This document shows positions 43,177 to 51,540 of a stretch of 64,000 nt of DNA, piece after piece. The notes beneath the pieces are model-generated. The model saw only the letters and a program-made list of their open reading frames with translations. It searched no databases and was not told the DNA's origin. Source of the DNA: an uncultured Prevotellaceae bacterium (GTDB lineage Bacteria; Bacteroidota; Bacteroidia; Bacteroidales; Bacteroidaceae). A program made the position numbers and the translations under genes. Where the stretch lies: positions 18,206 through 82,205 of the forward strand of contig ONLL01000018.1 in NCBI GenBank assembly GCA_900318685.1. Direction: 5' to 3'. Every line of letters starts with the position of its first letter. The first letter of the stretch is position 1.

Positions 43177-44304
43177 ATGACGCAATATATACTCTACATA
43201 GTTGGAGCCTTCCTGTTGAGCGCTTTATGCGGATTCATTATCATGCCCCTGATATTGAACTTCTGCAAGAAGAAAGGCCTCTACGACCTGCCCGACGGAA
43301 GGAAGATACATCACAACGCTATCCCACGGCTGGGAGGTATCAGTTTCATGCCTAGCATGTTGCTGGCCACGATGGTGGTGATCATAGCAAGCAACTATCG
43401 CATGGGCGACCACCAGGTAAGTTTCAGCTTGTGGTCCATCTGCTTCTTCTGCAGCCTGATGATTATCTACTGCGTAGGTATCGTCGACGACCTCGTAGGA
43501 TTGGGAGCCCGCTCGAAATTCACGGCTCAAATCATCGCAGCCACACTGCTGCCGCTGTCAGGACTCTACATCAACAACCTCTACGGCTTTCTGGGCATCA
43601 ACGAGATACCCTTTGCAGTAGGTGCTCCACTCACCGTGTTTATAATCATCTTCACCTGCAACGCCATCAATCTTATCGATGGAATCGACGGATTGTCAGC
43701 AGGATTGTCGCTGTTTGCACTGGGAGGATTTCTCATTTGTTTCATGCGTGAGAGGATGTACATCTACAGCATTCTCATTGCAGGACTGATGGGCGTCCTT
43801 ATCCCGTTCCTATACTACAACATCTGGGGACGTGTGGAGAAGAACCAGAAGATATTCATGGGCGACTCAGGATCGCTGACACTAGGCTATATCCTTGGAT
43901 TCCTCTTCGTAAAGTTCACAATGGATAATCCCAACGTGGCTCCCTTCCGGCTCGACTCAATGATGCTGTCGTACACGCTGCTCGTCGTGCCCGTCTACGA
44001 TGTTGTACGTGTATCGTTGGTCAGGCTGAGTCACGGTGCCCCCATCTTCCAGGCCGACAAGAACCATATCCACCACAAGCTGATGCGTTCGGGCTTGAAC
44101 CAGCATCAGGCACTCATCTGCATCCTCTCGCTAGCTGTGGCCTACACGCTGCTCAACCTGATTCTCTGGCAGTTCTGCACTTTCAGTGTCATCATCCTCA
44201 TCGACATCATCGTCTGGATGTTGTTTCACTACATACTCAATCAAGCCATAACGAGACACGGCAACCAAGTGTACCTCGCCAATACTAAAACACCGACGAC
44301 ATGA
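43177..44304 (+). CDS. Undecaprenyl-phosphate GlcNAc-1-phosphate transferase-like protein (WecA/MraY family)
   Basis: A 375-residue polytopic membrane protein with about ten TM helices. Family blocks: HHNAIPRLGGISF, VGIVDDLVGLGARSKF (Mg-binding DD), NLIDGIDGLSAGLS, FMGDSGSLTLGYILG, and ADKNHIHHKLMRSG. It moves a sugar-1-phosphate (probably GlcNAc) from UDP to undecaprenyl phosphate, the first step of a surface glycan. It overlaps the next gene by 4 bp (ATGA at 44301), a second initiating transferase. No promoter was recognised directly upstream. Confidence 0.92.
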   Translation: MTQYILYIVGAFLLSALCGFIIMPLILNFCKKKGLYDLPDGRKIHHNAIPRLGGISFMPSMLLATMVVIIASNYRMGDHQVSFSLWSICFFCSLMIIYCVGIVDDLVGLGARSKFTAQIIAATLLPLSGLYINNLYGFLGINEIPFAVGAPLTVFIIIFTCNAINLIDGIDGLSAGLSLFALGGFLICFMRERMYIYSILIAGLMGVLIPFLYYNIWGRVEKNQKIFMGDSGSLTLGYILGFLFVKFTMDNPNVAPFRLDSMMLSYTLLVVPVYDVVRVSLVRLSHGAPIFQADKNHIHHKLMRSGLNQHQALICILSLAVAYTLLNLILWQFCTFSVIILIDIIVWMLFHYILNQAITRHGNQVYLANTKTPTT

Positions 44305-44876
44305 GTAAACGACTGTTTGACATCATAGCATCAGCGCTGGGACTAATCATTCTAGCACCTGTTTATCTTGTTATATATATCATCCTGAAAATCACGACAA
44401 AAGGGCCGGCCATCTTCATTCAGGAGCGCATCGGGCTGGGAGGGAAGCCTTTCAACATCTACAAGTTTCGCACAATGATTGTCAACAACGAGCAGAATGG
44501 TATTCCGCAACTGGCAGAGGCCAACGACGACCGTCTGACACCCTTCGGCCGCTGGCTGCGCTCACATCATCTCGACGAACTGCCACAACTGTGGAACGTG
44601 CTCAAAGGCGACATGTCGCTGATAGGTCCACGACCTGAGCGGAAATACTTCATCGACCAGATTCTGGAGCACGACCCACGATATGTGGAGCTCTACAAGA
44701 TCCGGCCAGGCATCACTTCCTATGCCACCCTCTACAACGGATATACTGACACGATGGACAAAATGTTGCGACGCCTAGAACTTGACCTCTACTACCTGGA
44801 ACATCGTTCCTGGTGGTTCGACTTGAAAATCATCGGGAAAACGTTGGCAAACATCGTTTTTGGCAAGAAATTCTAG
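44301..44876 (+). CDS. Initiating sugar transferase, short monotopic (PglC-like) form
   Basis: A 191-residue bacterial sugar transferase: one reentrant hydrophobic helix at the N-terminus (IIASALGLIILAPVYLVIYIIL), then GPAIFIQERIGLGGKPFNIYKFRTM, the catalytic LDELPQLWNVLKGDMSLIGPRPE with Asp-Glu, and RPGITSYAT. It transfers a sugar phosphate to undecaprenyl phosphate in the monotopic way, unlike the neighbouring polytopic enzyme. Translation coupled to the previous gene through ATGA. Confidence 0.93.
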   Translation: MSKRLFDIIASALGLIILAPVYLVIYIILKITTKGPAIFIQERIGLGGKPFNIYKFRTMIVNNEQNGIPQLAEANDDRLTPFGRWLRSHHLDELPQLWNVLKGDMSLIGPRPERKYFIDQILEHDPRYVELYKIRPGITSYATLYNGYTDTMDKMLRRLELDLYYLEHRSWWFDLKIIGKTLANIVFGKKF

Positions 44877-44947
44877 AGTTAAAATTGATTTTTCTTTATT
44901 TTCCATAAAAAAAAGAGAAAGTATGCGGGTAATTGTTTTTTTTTTAA

Positions 44948-44955
44948 TATCTTTG
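44948..44955 (+). promoter_or_regulatory. -7 box upstream of the CapD/PglF-like gene
   Basis: TATCTTTG 20 bp before the ATG at 44976; no good -33 partner. The 100-bp gap suggests a separate promoter. Confidence 0.5.
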
Positions 44956-44975
44956 CAGCCTGAATGAACTAGTTT

Positions 44976-46895
44976 ATGACCAAATATTTAGATAGAATAG
45001 CTAATTGGTACTTCAACCGGAACACACTTCCATTCTGGTGTATACTTCTGATTGATAACGCCATTGTTTTTGCATCCTACCTTTTCGTATTCCTGCTCTT
45101 CAACCGCAGCGTGCGCACGATGCACACAATGGAGTTGTTGTCCCTGTCGATTGTCATCTTCCTGATCTTCTACAACATCGGTTTCCGCATCTTCCGCACC
45201 TATTCCGGTATCCTGCGCTATTCCACGTTTGTAGACTTGCAGCGTGTGGGCTACGCGATGATTTTCGGGTCGAGCATAGCCTTTATTATCCACAAGTTGC
45301 TCATGGACCACTCGGAGATGTTCACACTCATTACCGGATCGCAGATTGTTGCGGCATTTGCTGTCGCCACATTCCTCATGTGGATCCTGCGCATCATGGT
45401 GAAGACTTTCTACGATGTAGCTTTTGCCAGCAGAAGAGCTAAGCGCACCTATATCTACGGTGTAAAGAACGACGGTATTGCTATCGCCAAGCATATACGA
45501 ACAGAGAAACCCATGCACTTCCAGCTAAAAGGCTTTGTCACAATTGAGAAGGATATGGAAGGGCATATTCTCATGGGCTCGAAGGTGCGGATGGTAGACG
45601 AGCATATTGTAGAGACGATGAAAGCCAACAAGATTGAGGCACTTATCGTCTCCCCTTATCGTCTGCGTGACTTCCGCAACAACCAGCACTTCCAGGATGA
45701 ACTGATCAAGGCAGGAATCAACATTTATATCGAGCAGCGCGAAAAGGAGATGACGGGCACAGAACAAGCCCTAGGCTCAGAGCCGCAGCTGAAGGAGATC
45801 AGTATCGAGGATCTGCTGCCTCGCGACGAGATACAAGTCGATATGGATTCCGTAGGTAAACAGCTAACCGGCAAATGCATCATGATTACTGGCTCAGCAG
45901 GCAGCATAGGCAGTGAGATGGTGAGACAAATTGCTGTTTATAATCCATCTGAAATGGTGCTTATTGACCAGGCAGAAACCCCTCAGCACGACGTCAGGTT
46001 GATGATGCAGAAGGAATGGCCCCACATCAAGACTCACACCATCGTGGCCAGCATTTGCGAGCGCGACTATATGGACGAGATATTCAGGCAATATCATCCT
46101 GTCTATGTGTTCCACGCCGCTGCCTATAAGCATGTGCCCATGATGGAGGATAACCCCTCAGAGAGCGTACGCAATAATATAATAGGTACGCGCGTGATAG
46201 CCGACCTTGCCGTGAAGCACAACACGCAGAAGTTTGTGATGATATCTACCGACAAGGCCGTCAATCCCACCAATGTCATGGGATGCTCAAAGCGCATCTG
46301 CGAGATCTATGTGCAGAGTCTCGACAAGGCTATCAAGGACGGTAAAGTTGCTGGCGTAACACAATTTGTCACTACCCGTTTTGGCAACGTTCTAGGCTCC
46401 AACGGATCCGTCATTCCCCTATTCAAGGAGCAGATCAAACAAGGAGGTCCCATTACTGTCACCGACCCCAACATCATCCGCTTCTTCATGTTGATACCAG
46501 AGGCTTGTAAGCTTGTGCTGGAAGCTGGAACGAAGGGCAATGGTGGTGAGATATTCGTCTTTGATATGGGACAACCAGTGAAGATTGCCGATCTGGCTAT
46601 GCGTATGATCCTCCTCAGCGGTGCTAAGCATGTCGAGATCAAGTACACGGGTCTGCGTCCAGGAGAAAAGCTCTATGAGGAAGTGCTCAACGAGCAGGAG
46701 ACCACCAAGCCTTCATTCCACGAGAAGATACGCATCGCTCAGGTTCGTGAGTACGATTATGCCGAAGTGTGTCAGGAGATCGACCAGCTGTACAGCATCA
46801 GTAAGGAGTTCGATGACATGAAGACGGTGGGCAAGATGAAGCAAATCGTGCCAGAATATAAGAGCAACAACTCGGTATATAGTAAGCTCGATTAA
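44976..46895 (+). CDS. Nucleotide-sugar 4,6-dehydratase/epimerase, membrane-anchored CapD/PglF type
   Basis: A 639-residue protein: four TM helices (about 20-140), a Rossmann-like domain (about 150-270), then the SDR domain from about 300 with GSAGSIGSEMVRQI (NAD site), YKHVPMMEDNPSESVRNNI, STDKAVNPTNVMGCSKRICE (the catalytic Thr/Asp/Lys variant of the family), and TRFGNVLGSNGSVIPLF. It makes UDP-4-keto-6-deoxy-HexNAc or its epimer for surface glycans. Third gene of the local polysaccharide set. Confidence 0.92.
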   Translation: MTKYLDRIANWYFNRNTLPFWCILLIDNAIVFASYLFVFLLFNRSVRTMHTMELLSLSIVIFLIFYNIGFRIFRTYSGILRYSTFVDLQRVGYAMIFGSSIAFIIHKLLMDHSEMFTLITGSQIVAAFAVATFLMWILRIMVKTFYDVAFASRRAKRTYIYGVKNDGIAIAKHIRTEKPMHFQLKGFVTIEKDMEGHILMGSKVRMVDEHIVETMKANKIEALIVSPYRLRDFRNNQHFQDELIKAGINIYIEQREKEMTGTEQALGSEPQLKEISIEDLLPRDEIQVDMDSVGKQLTGKCIMITGSAGSIGSEMVRQIAVYNPSEMVLIDQAETPQHDVRLMMQKEWPHIKTHTIVASICERDYMDEIFRQYHPVYVFHAAAYKHVPMMEDNPSESVRNNIIGTRVIADLAVKHNTQKFVMISTDKAVNPTNVMGCSKRICEIYVQSLDKAIKDGKVAGVTQFVTTRFGNVLGSNGSVIPLFKEQIKQGGPITVTDPNIIRFFMLIPEACKLVLEAGTKGNGGEIFVFDMGQPVKIADLAMRMILLSGAKHVEIKYTGLRPGEKLYEEVLNEQETTKPSFHEKIRIAQVREYDYAEVCQEIDQLYSISKEFDDMKTVGKMKQIVPEYKSNNSVYSKLD

Positions 46896-46904
46896 GAAGT
46901 ATAA

Positions 46905-46955
46905 GGACAGGGAGTCTTTTTCTCTTCTAAAAGGGAAAATCGACTCCTTTAAAAC
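46905..46955. terminator. Probable bidirectional terminator after the CapD/PglF-like gene
   Basis: GGAGTC (46911-46916) pairs with GACTCC (46942-46947) with an inner TTTTC/GAAAA stem, followed by TTTAAAAC. It lies between convergent genes and is imperfect but G/C-clamped. Confidence 0.6.
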
Positions 46956-47398
46956 TTTCTGAAATGCATCCTCAGACGCTCGTTCTCGAGCGTCATTTTT
47001 GTTGACTCCAATCGCAACACTCGGAATTCCTCTCTCAGATGATAAACTCCGTAGAAACTTAACATACGCACCTCAGTCACTACGCTGTCGGAGATCAGTC
47101 GATTGTCAATCGTTGGATCATAAACGCACAGTTTGTCACCTTCGTGTTCGAAATGGAAGTATATGCCCAGGTAAGCATGGGTCATATCATGACGATCCTG
47201 CATGAGTAGCAGTTTCGACTGCACCGACCAGAAAATCATCCTTTGAGTCACATCCTCAGAAATGCCATTCTCCAAAGTATCTACTTGGGTCAGTTGCCAA
47301 AAACCGTCCAGTTTTCCGTTCTCTGAAGTATGGAATTCTACACACGCAGACATCAGCAGTGCTAGAAGGGCAAATGCCAGTAGTCTCATCGTTTTCAT
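46949..47398 (-). CDS. Lipocalin-like lipoprotein
   Basis: A 149-residue lipoprotein: signal peptide with lipobox LMSAC (cleavage near Cys19), then GKLDGFWQLTQVDTL, the start of lipocalin-like domains, and eight possible strands ending RLRMHFRKF. It would be attached to a membrane in the envelope. Overlaps the Wzi gene by 4 bp at its start (47395-47398), so it is cotranslated after it. Function unknown. Confidence 0.75.
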   Translation of the reverse strand: MKTMRLLAFALLALLMSACVEFHTSENGKLDGFWQLTQVDTLENGISEDVTQRMIFWSVQSKLLLMQDRHDMTHAYLGIYFHFEHEGDKLCVYDPTIDNRLISDSVVTEVRMLSFYGVYHLREEFRVLRLESTKMTLENERLRMHFRKF

Positions 47399-48930
47399 CT
47401 TTCTATCTTTAAAGTCTTCCCTATCGTCAACTGCAGCCCCACGTTATCGCCTAGCAGGCCTCCTCTGTCCATTCCCAAAGCACCTTTCACGCTCCAACCC
47501 GCAAGCATAGCTGTCTCTGGGAAGCGATATCCGACTTCAGCCAAAAAGCTCATGTTCCGTCGCGGGCTAACCAGCGGCTTGTCATAGGTGCCGAAGCCCC
47601 GCTGCCAGGTGCTCAGCACCCTATAGCTCCATCCGTCGAACGGTGTTCCCGTCGCGGCCAAATGCCAAGCCCAGAAGCGGTTGTCTTCTACAAGTATGCG
47701 TCCATCATCATTATACAGCGGAGAACGGTAAAGGGGATTACCCATCACCTGTCCCCAATGCTGCCAGCCGGTGAACACCACATGATTATAGTAATTATCA
47801 TTGCCTCCAATATGATCAGACAAATGACGCGTATGATCGTGATAGACGGGACCGCTCTGATACTTCGTGTACATAAACTCCGCCACAACGTTGTTCACCC
47901 ATCGTGAATGCTTGAAGCGCATCTCAGCACCCAGCAGGATATCACGCAAGTCATAAACCAACCAATCATCATCCTTCCATTTGTCCCACTCTTCTCCGCT
48001 CCCATAACCATCGAAATCAAGGTGAAACATCTGCGACTGATCCTCAAAGAAATGGTCAGCATATATCGATGCCCCCCACCCTTCTGTATCATAATTGACA
48101 CGCACCAACCAGCTACCCAGATGGTTACCACCGATATTCTTGTATTCAATGTCCTTTTCTATCGACTCATAGCCGCTGGGGAGCAACGCATGCCACATTC
48201 CTTTCAGACCACCTTCATTCTTCACGCTGCTAAGCTCCGTGCTGTTCGTTTGCAGAAAAGAAGTACCACCAAACTGGGCTGCCATCTCCAACCCAAGCTC
48301 CACCGAAAAGGGCTTTCCAGGCTTACCAACCCTCATGAAGCCAGCCTTCGTGTGTAGCCAAGTATGCTCGGTGTATCGGGTCTGCTCATCGGTGAAGTCA
48401 CGCTGCCATTCATCATCAGTGGTCACACCATAACTCAGGTGGCCTTTTACGCCTATCCACCCCCGCGTTCCGGGAATCGTCCAGTAGTCAGGCAGCGACA
48501 GGCGCACCGAAGGAACGGGCCTGGCATTAATGCCCAACGTCTGAGATCCTGTGCTCAGCTCCTTATTCTTGAGTTCCATCGGTTGCTCTTTACTGCCCAC
48601 GGTGAGTAGTGCCTTCCAAAAGCCCACCTCACCATAAGCTTGCTGCAGAACCATATCACTGGTAAAACCTTTTGTAGCTGCTACATCAACGCCTATGCCC
48701 CAGCGAAGCAGGCGGCTGGAGTCCTGCTGCTCATCACGGAACAGACCAGCCCGCACATAGCCATTTGTCTTTTCCAGCGAGCTCAGCCCATAACGGTTGG
48801 CATTCAGCCACAACGGGGTATGATCGCCATCAGATGTCGTCGACTGAGTTTCAAGGCGCACCTCCATCTGGGCTTGGGCTATCGCAACCCAAACCATCAA
48901 CAGCATGAAAAAAACGCCCTGTCTTCTCAT
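47395..48930 (-). CDS. Capsule assembly Wzi family outer-membrane protein
   Basis: A 511-residue protein: signal peptide (QGVFFMLLMVWVAIAQA), then a Wzi-like barrel with DHTPLWLNANRYGLSSLEKTNGYVRAG near the N-terminus, YWTIPGTRGWIGVKGHLSYG, VEFMYTKYQSGPVYHD and a last long strand. Wzi helps hold capsular polysaccharide to the outer membrane. It lies next to the surface glycan genes. Start chosen at MRRQGVFF (48930); the open frame extends to 49089, but the TACCTTTG box at 48951-48958 sits inside that extension. Confidence 0.87.
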   Translation of the reverse strand: MRRQGVFFMLLMVWVAIAQAQMEVRLETQSTTSDGDHTPLWLNANRYGLSSLEKTNGYVRAGLFRDEQQDSSRLLRWGIGVDVAATKGFTSDMVLQQAYGEVGFWKALLTVGSKEQPMELKNKELSTGSQTLGINARPVPSVRLSLPDYWTIPGTRGWIGVKGHLSYGVTTDDEWQRDFTDEQTRYTEHTWLHTKAGFMRVGKPGKPFSVELGLEMAAQFGGTSFLQTNSTELSSVKNEGGLKGMWHALLPSGYESIEKDIEYKNIGGNHLGSWLVRVNYDTEGWGASIYADHFFEDQSQMFHLDFDGYGSGEEWDKWKDDDWLVYDLRDILLGAEMRFKHSRWVNNVVAEFMYTKYQSGPVYHDHTRHLSDHIGGNDNYYNHVVFTGWQHWGQVMGNPLYRSPLYNDDGRILVEDNRFWAWHLAATGTPFDGWSYRVLSTWQRGFGTYDKPLVSPRRNMSFLAEVGYRFPETAMLAGWSVKGALGMDRGGLLGDNVGLQLTIGKTLKIER

Positions 48931-48950
48931 CGTATCATCAATTATTGGTG

Positions 48951-48958
48951 CAAAGGTA
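48951..48958 (-). promoter_or_regulatory. -7 box for the wzi-like gene
   Basis: TACCTTTG on the minus strand, 21 bp before the chosen start. No -33 partner at the usual distance. Confidence 0.5.
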
Positions 48959-49091
48959 ATACTTTTTTTCGTATTATAGGGATTTTCCCCCGCCAAATTA
49001 GGGAAAATCCTTTGCCCACATAGAAAAAAAGCTGTTATTTTGCAGCAGAAAACAAAAATAAGTATGTATAACCCATAAAAAGAATACAACT

Positions 49092-50348
49092 ATGAAGAAG
49101 ATGATCCTTTCCCTGATGGCCATGCTGACGGTAGCAGTATCAGCAAGCGCCATGTCTTACGAGCAGGCTCGCAACGAAGCCCTCTTCCTCACCGATAAGA
49201 TGGCTTATGAGCTCAACCTCACTGACGCTCAGTATGAGGCTGCCTACGAGATAAACCTCGACTACCTCATGGGTGTTACCAGCCAGTACGATGTGTTTGG
49301 CCCCTACTGGGAGCGCCGCAACCTCGACCTGAGCTATATTCTCTACTCGTGGCAGTGGGATCTCTACCGCGCAGCCACCTATTTCTACCGTCCCCTGTTC
49401 TTTGACGCAGGCTACTGGCACTTCGGCATCTATGCGCGCTATCCTCACCGCGACTACTTCTACTTCGGACGTCCCGCCTTTTATATCTCCTATCGTGGCG
49501 GACACAGCTGGAGGATGAACGGAGGACGCAGTTTCTACGAGGGACGTCGCGACCACTACCGTCCTGAGCATCGTTCACGCGACCAGCACTTCGGCATGCG
49601 CAACGGATGGGACCGCGGCGACTATCGTGGCGGTAATCCCGGCAGCCGGCCTAGCTCTACACACGTCACTGGCAGCACACGCTTCAACGACCGTCCCAAC
49701 AACGATGGCGAGCGCACGCTCCATGTTGGAGGCAGCCGCAGCGGCGGACAGCAGGGTGGCTTCGGCAGCGGACGTTTCGGAGGAAATGTCAATGACCGCC
49801 AGAATAACAACGGCATGGGCGAACGTCCTCAGGGCGGTGTAGGTACTCAGGGCAATCAGAATGGCGTAGGGTCGCAGGGCGACCGTCCTACTATGGGAGG
49901 CTCGCGCTCTGGTGGAGCATTCGATGGAACACGCAGTTCTGGTACAGGCACAGGCACCACCGGTGGTCCTTCCGTAGGCACTTCACGCTCTAATGGTTCC
50001 TTTGGCGGTAGTCGTCCCAACGTTACCCCGACTCAGCCTAGCGTTGCTCCCAGCCGTCCCAACGTCGTCAGCCCAAGTCGTACCACCGTCACTCCCAGCC
50101 AGCCCAGTGTCACTACTAGTCGACCCAGTGTCACCACCAGCCGTCCTAGCGTCACCACAAGTCGTCCTAGCGTTACCACAAGTCGTCCCAGCGTTACCAC
50201 AAGCCGTCCTAGCGTTACCACAAGCCGTCCTAGCGTTACCACTAGCCGCCCCAGTGGTGGCAGCACAACACGCAGCGCTGGCTCCGTTGGCGGAGGCCGT
50301 AGCGGCGGCAGCAATAGTCACGGAAGCTTCGGTGGCAGTCGCAGATAA
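49092..50348 (+). CDS. Secreted low-complexity protein with VTTSRPS repeats
   Basis: A 418-residue protein. Signal peptide (MILSLMAMLTVAVSASA); an Ala/Tyr-rich folded part to about residue 130 with a Trp/Tyr/Arg-rich face (WERRNLDLSYILYSWQWDLYRA, RYPHRDYFYFGRPAFY); then a Gly/Arg/Ser-rich region and seven perfect heptapeptides SVTTSRP (nt 50106-50252, 21-bp units), ending GGSTTRSAGSVGGG. The repeat DNA is so free of stops that several other frames are open; they are shadows. Could be a surface or matrix protein; no family is known to me. A strong terminator follows 34 bp after the stop. Confidence 0.78.
   Translation: MKKMILSLMAMLTVAVSASAMSYEQARNEALFLTDKMAYELNLTDAQYEAAYEINLDYLMGVTSQYDVFGPYWERRNLDLSYILYSWQWDLYRAATYFYRPLFFDAGYWHFGIYARYPHRDYFYFGRPAFYISYRGGHSWRMNGGRSFYEGRRDHYRPEHRSRDQHFGMRNGWDRGDYRGGNPGSRPSSTHVTGSTRFNDRPNNDGERTLHVGGSRSGGQQGGFGSGRFGGNVNDRQNNNGMGERPQGGVGTQGNQNGVGSQGDRPTMGGSRSGGAFDGTRSSGTGTGTTGGPSVGTSRSNGSFGGSRPNVTPTQPSVAPSRPNVVSPSRTTVTPSQPSVTTSRPSVTTSRPSVTTSRPSVTTSRPSVTTSRPSVTTSRPSVTTSRPSGGSTTRSAGSVGGGRSGGSNSHGSFGGSRR
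50106..50252 (+). repeat. Seven 21-bp tandem repeats coding SVTTSRP
   Basis: Unit AGYGTYACYACNAGYCGNCC, seven copies in the 418-residue protein, preceded by diverged PSQPSV units. Third-base differences between units show they are not brand-new copies. Confidence 0.95.
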
Positions 50349-50381
50349 CACCTGATTGGTTTTTAGCTTTAGCAACAATCA

Positions 50382-50417
50382 CCCCTCTGTCCTACTATTA
50401 AGAACAGAGGGGTTTTT
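50382..50417 (+). terminator. Strong intrinsic terminator after the repeat-protein gene
   Basis: Perfect 9-bp stem CCCCTCTGT (50382-50390) with ACAGAGGGG (50404-50412), then TTTTT. Confidence 0.93.
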
Positions 50418-50457
50418 CAAATAGTCTCTAAATCAAAAGCGATTCCCGGTGGGTACT

Positions 50458-51537
50458 TTACAATTGACGAATCAGCTTTTCCATATCTGACCGCCGCTCC
50501 ATCACGCGCTGGAAATAGCGAAGCTGGTTGCGGGTACGGACAAGATTATGCTCTGGGTAGTTGATTTTGTAATAGGTATCGCCATTGAGATAGTCGGCAA
50601 GGAAGCGTACAGCCTGCATCATGGGGAAGAGCGCCACAGCGAAGGGCAAGTTATCACGCTCAACGTCGGTCAGGAACGATGCAGTCGACTCCAGATAGCC
50701 ACGCGAGAAAGCCTCAAAGATATCCCATCGGAAGTCGATCTTCTCCAGTTCGGGCGAATCCTCAGCAACCGTATTCGCTGCAGTACGAAGAAAATCGCCA
50801 AAGTCAGAGAAAATGTATGCCGGCATCACTGTGTCGAGATCAATGACGCAGAGCACATTGCCTTCGTGATCGAAAAGCATGTTGTTGACCTTGGTATCAC
50901 AATGACAGATACGCTTGGGCAACAATCCCTGACGGTGAAGTTGCTCAGCAAGGCACATCTCTTCGGAATACTTTCGGATGAGTTCGAGCTCAGCACCTAC
51001 ATCGGCTACTCTTCCTGCAGCATCACAGCTGACAGCATCGCTCAACTGCTTGATCCGGAGTTCCATATTATGGAAATCAGGGATGGTTTCTCCGAGAGTC
51101 TCTGGCAGGTCGATGAGCTGCTGTTCGAATCGTCCAAAAGCCTTACCTGCATCGTAGGAGGAATGTGGGGTTACCTCGTCGATTGTTAGTGTATCGGCGA
51201 TAAAGACAGACATTCGCCAATAGTTGGTACCATCGAAATGATAAGTACGGTCCTCGTCAGTAGACAGGAACTGCAACACGCGACGCTGTATGTCACCTAC
51301 ACCCTCAGCCTCGAGCTTACGACGGAGATGGCGGGTTACAGCCTCGATGTTACGCTGCAGTAGCTCAACATCGGTAAATATAGCATGATTGATGCGCTGC
51401 AGCACATAATCTGGTTGATCCGCCTCAGCAGTAGTGACAAGATAGCTGTCGTTGATAAGTCCGCTACCCAAGGGCTTTACCTCACTGACAGTACCCTTTA
51501 GCAGGAAATGACTGATGACGCTGTTCAACTCTTTCAT
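50458..51537 (-). CDS. N-acetylhexosamine 1-kinase-like (NahK) phosphotransferase
   Basis: A 359-residue member of the APH fold, the same length as the bifidobacterial NahK I recall. Catalytic HCDTKVNNML, metal-binding VIDLDTVMPAYIFSDFGD, then MQAVRFLADYLNGDTYYKINYPEHNLVRTRNQL, a block nearly identical in NahK. It should phosphorylate GalNAc or GlcNAc at C1 in the cytoplasm. It lies 3 bp after a GH109-like gene that would free GalNAc, so the pair forms a salvage step for host or bacterial glycans. The call rests on remembered motifs; the exact sugar is unknown. Confidence 0.85.
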   Translation of the reverse strand: MKELNSVISHFLLKGTVSEVKPLGSGLINDSYLVTTAEADQPDYVLQRINHAIFTDVELLQRNIEAVTRHLRRKLEAEGVGDIQRRVLQFLSTDEDRTYHFDGTNYWRMSVFIADTLTIDEVTPHSSYDAGKAFGRFEQQLIDLPETLGETIPDFHNMELRIKQLSDAVSCDAAGRVADVGAELELIRKYSEEMCLAEQLHRQGLLPKRICHCDTKVNNMLFDHEGNVLCVIDLDTVMPAYIFSDFGDFLRTAANTVAEDSPELEKIDFRWDIFEAFSRGYLESTASFLTDVERDNLPFAVALFPMMQAVRFLADYLNGDTYYKINYPEHNLVRTRNQLRYFQRVMERRSDMEKLIRQL

Positions 51538-51540
51538 AGC

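Noticed and set aside
49983-50378. Long frames in several registers over the SVTTSRP repeats
   Set aside because: The repeat has no stop triplets in most frames, so the openness is a side effect; only the frame from 49092 has a signal peptide and a folded domain.
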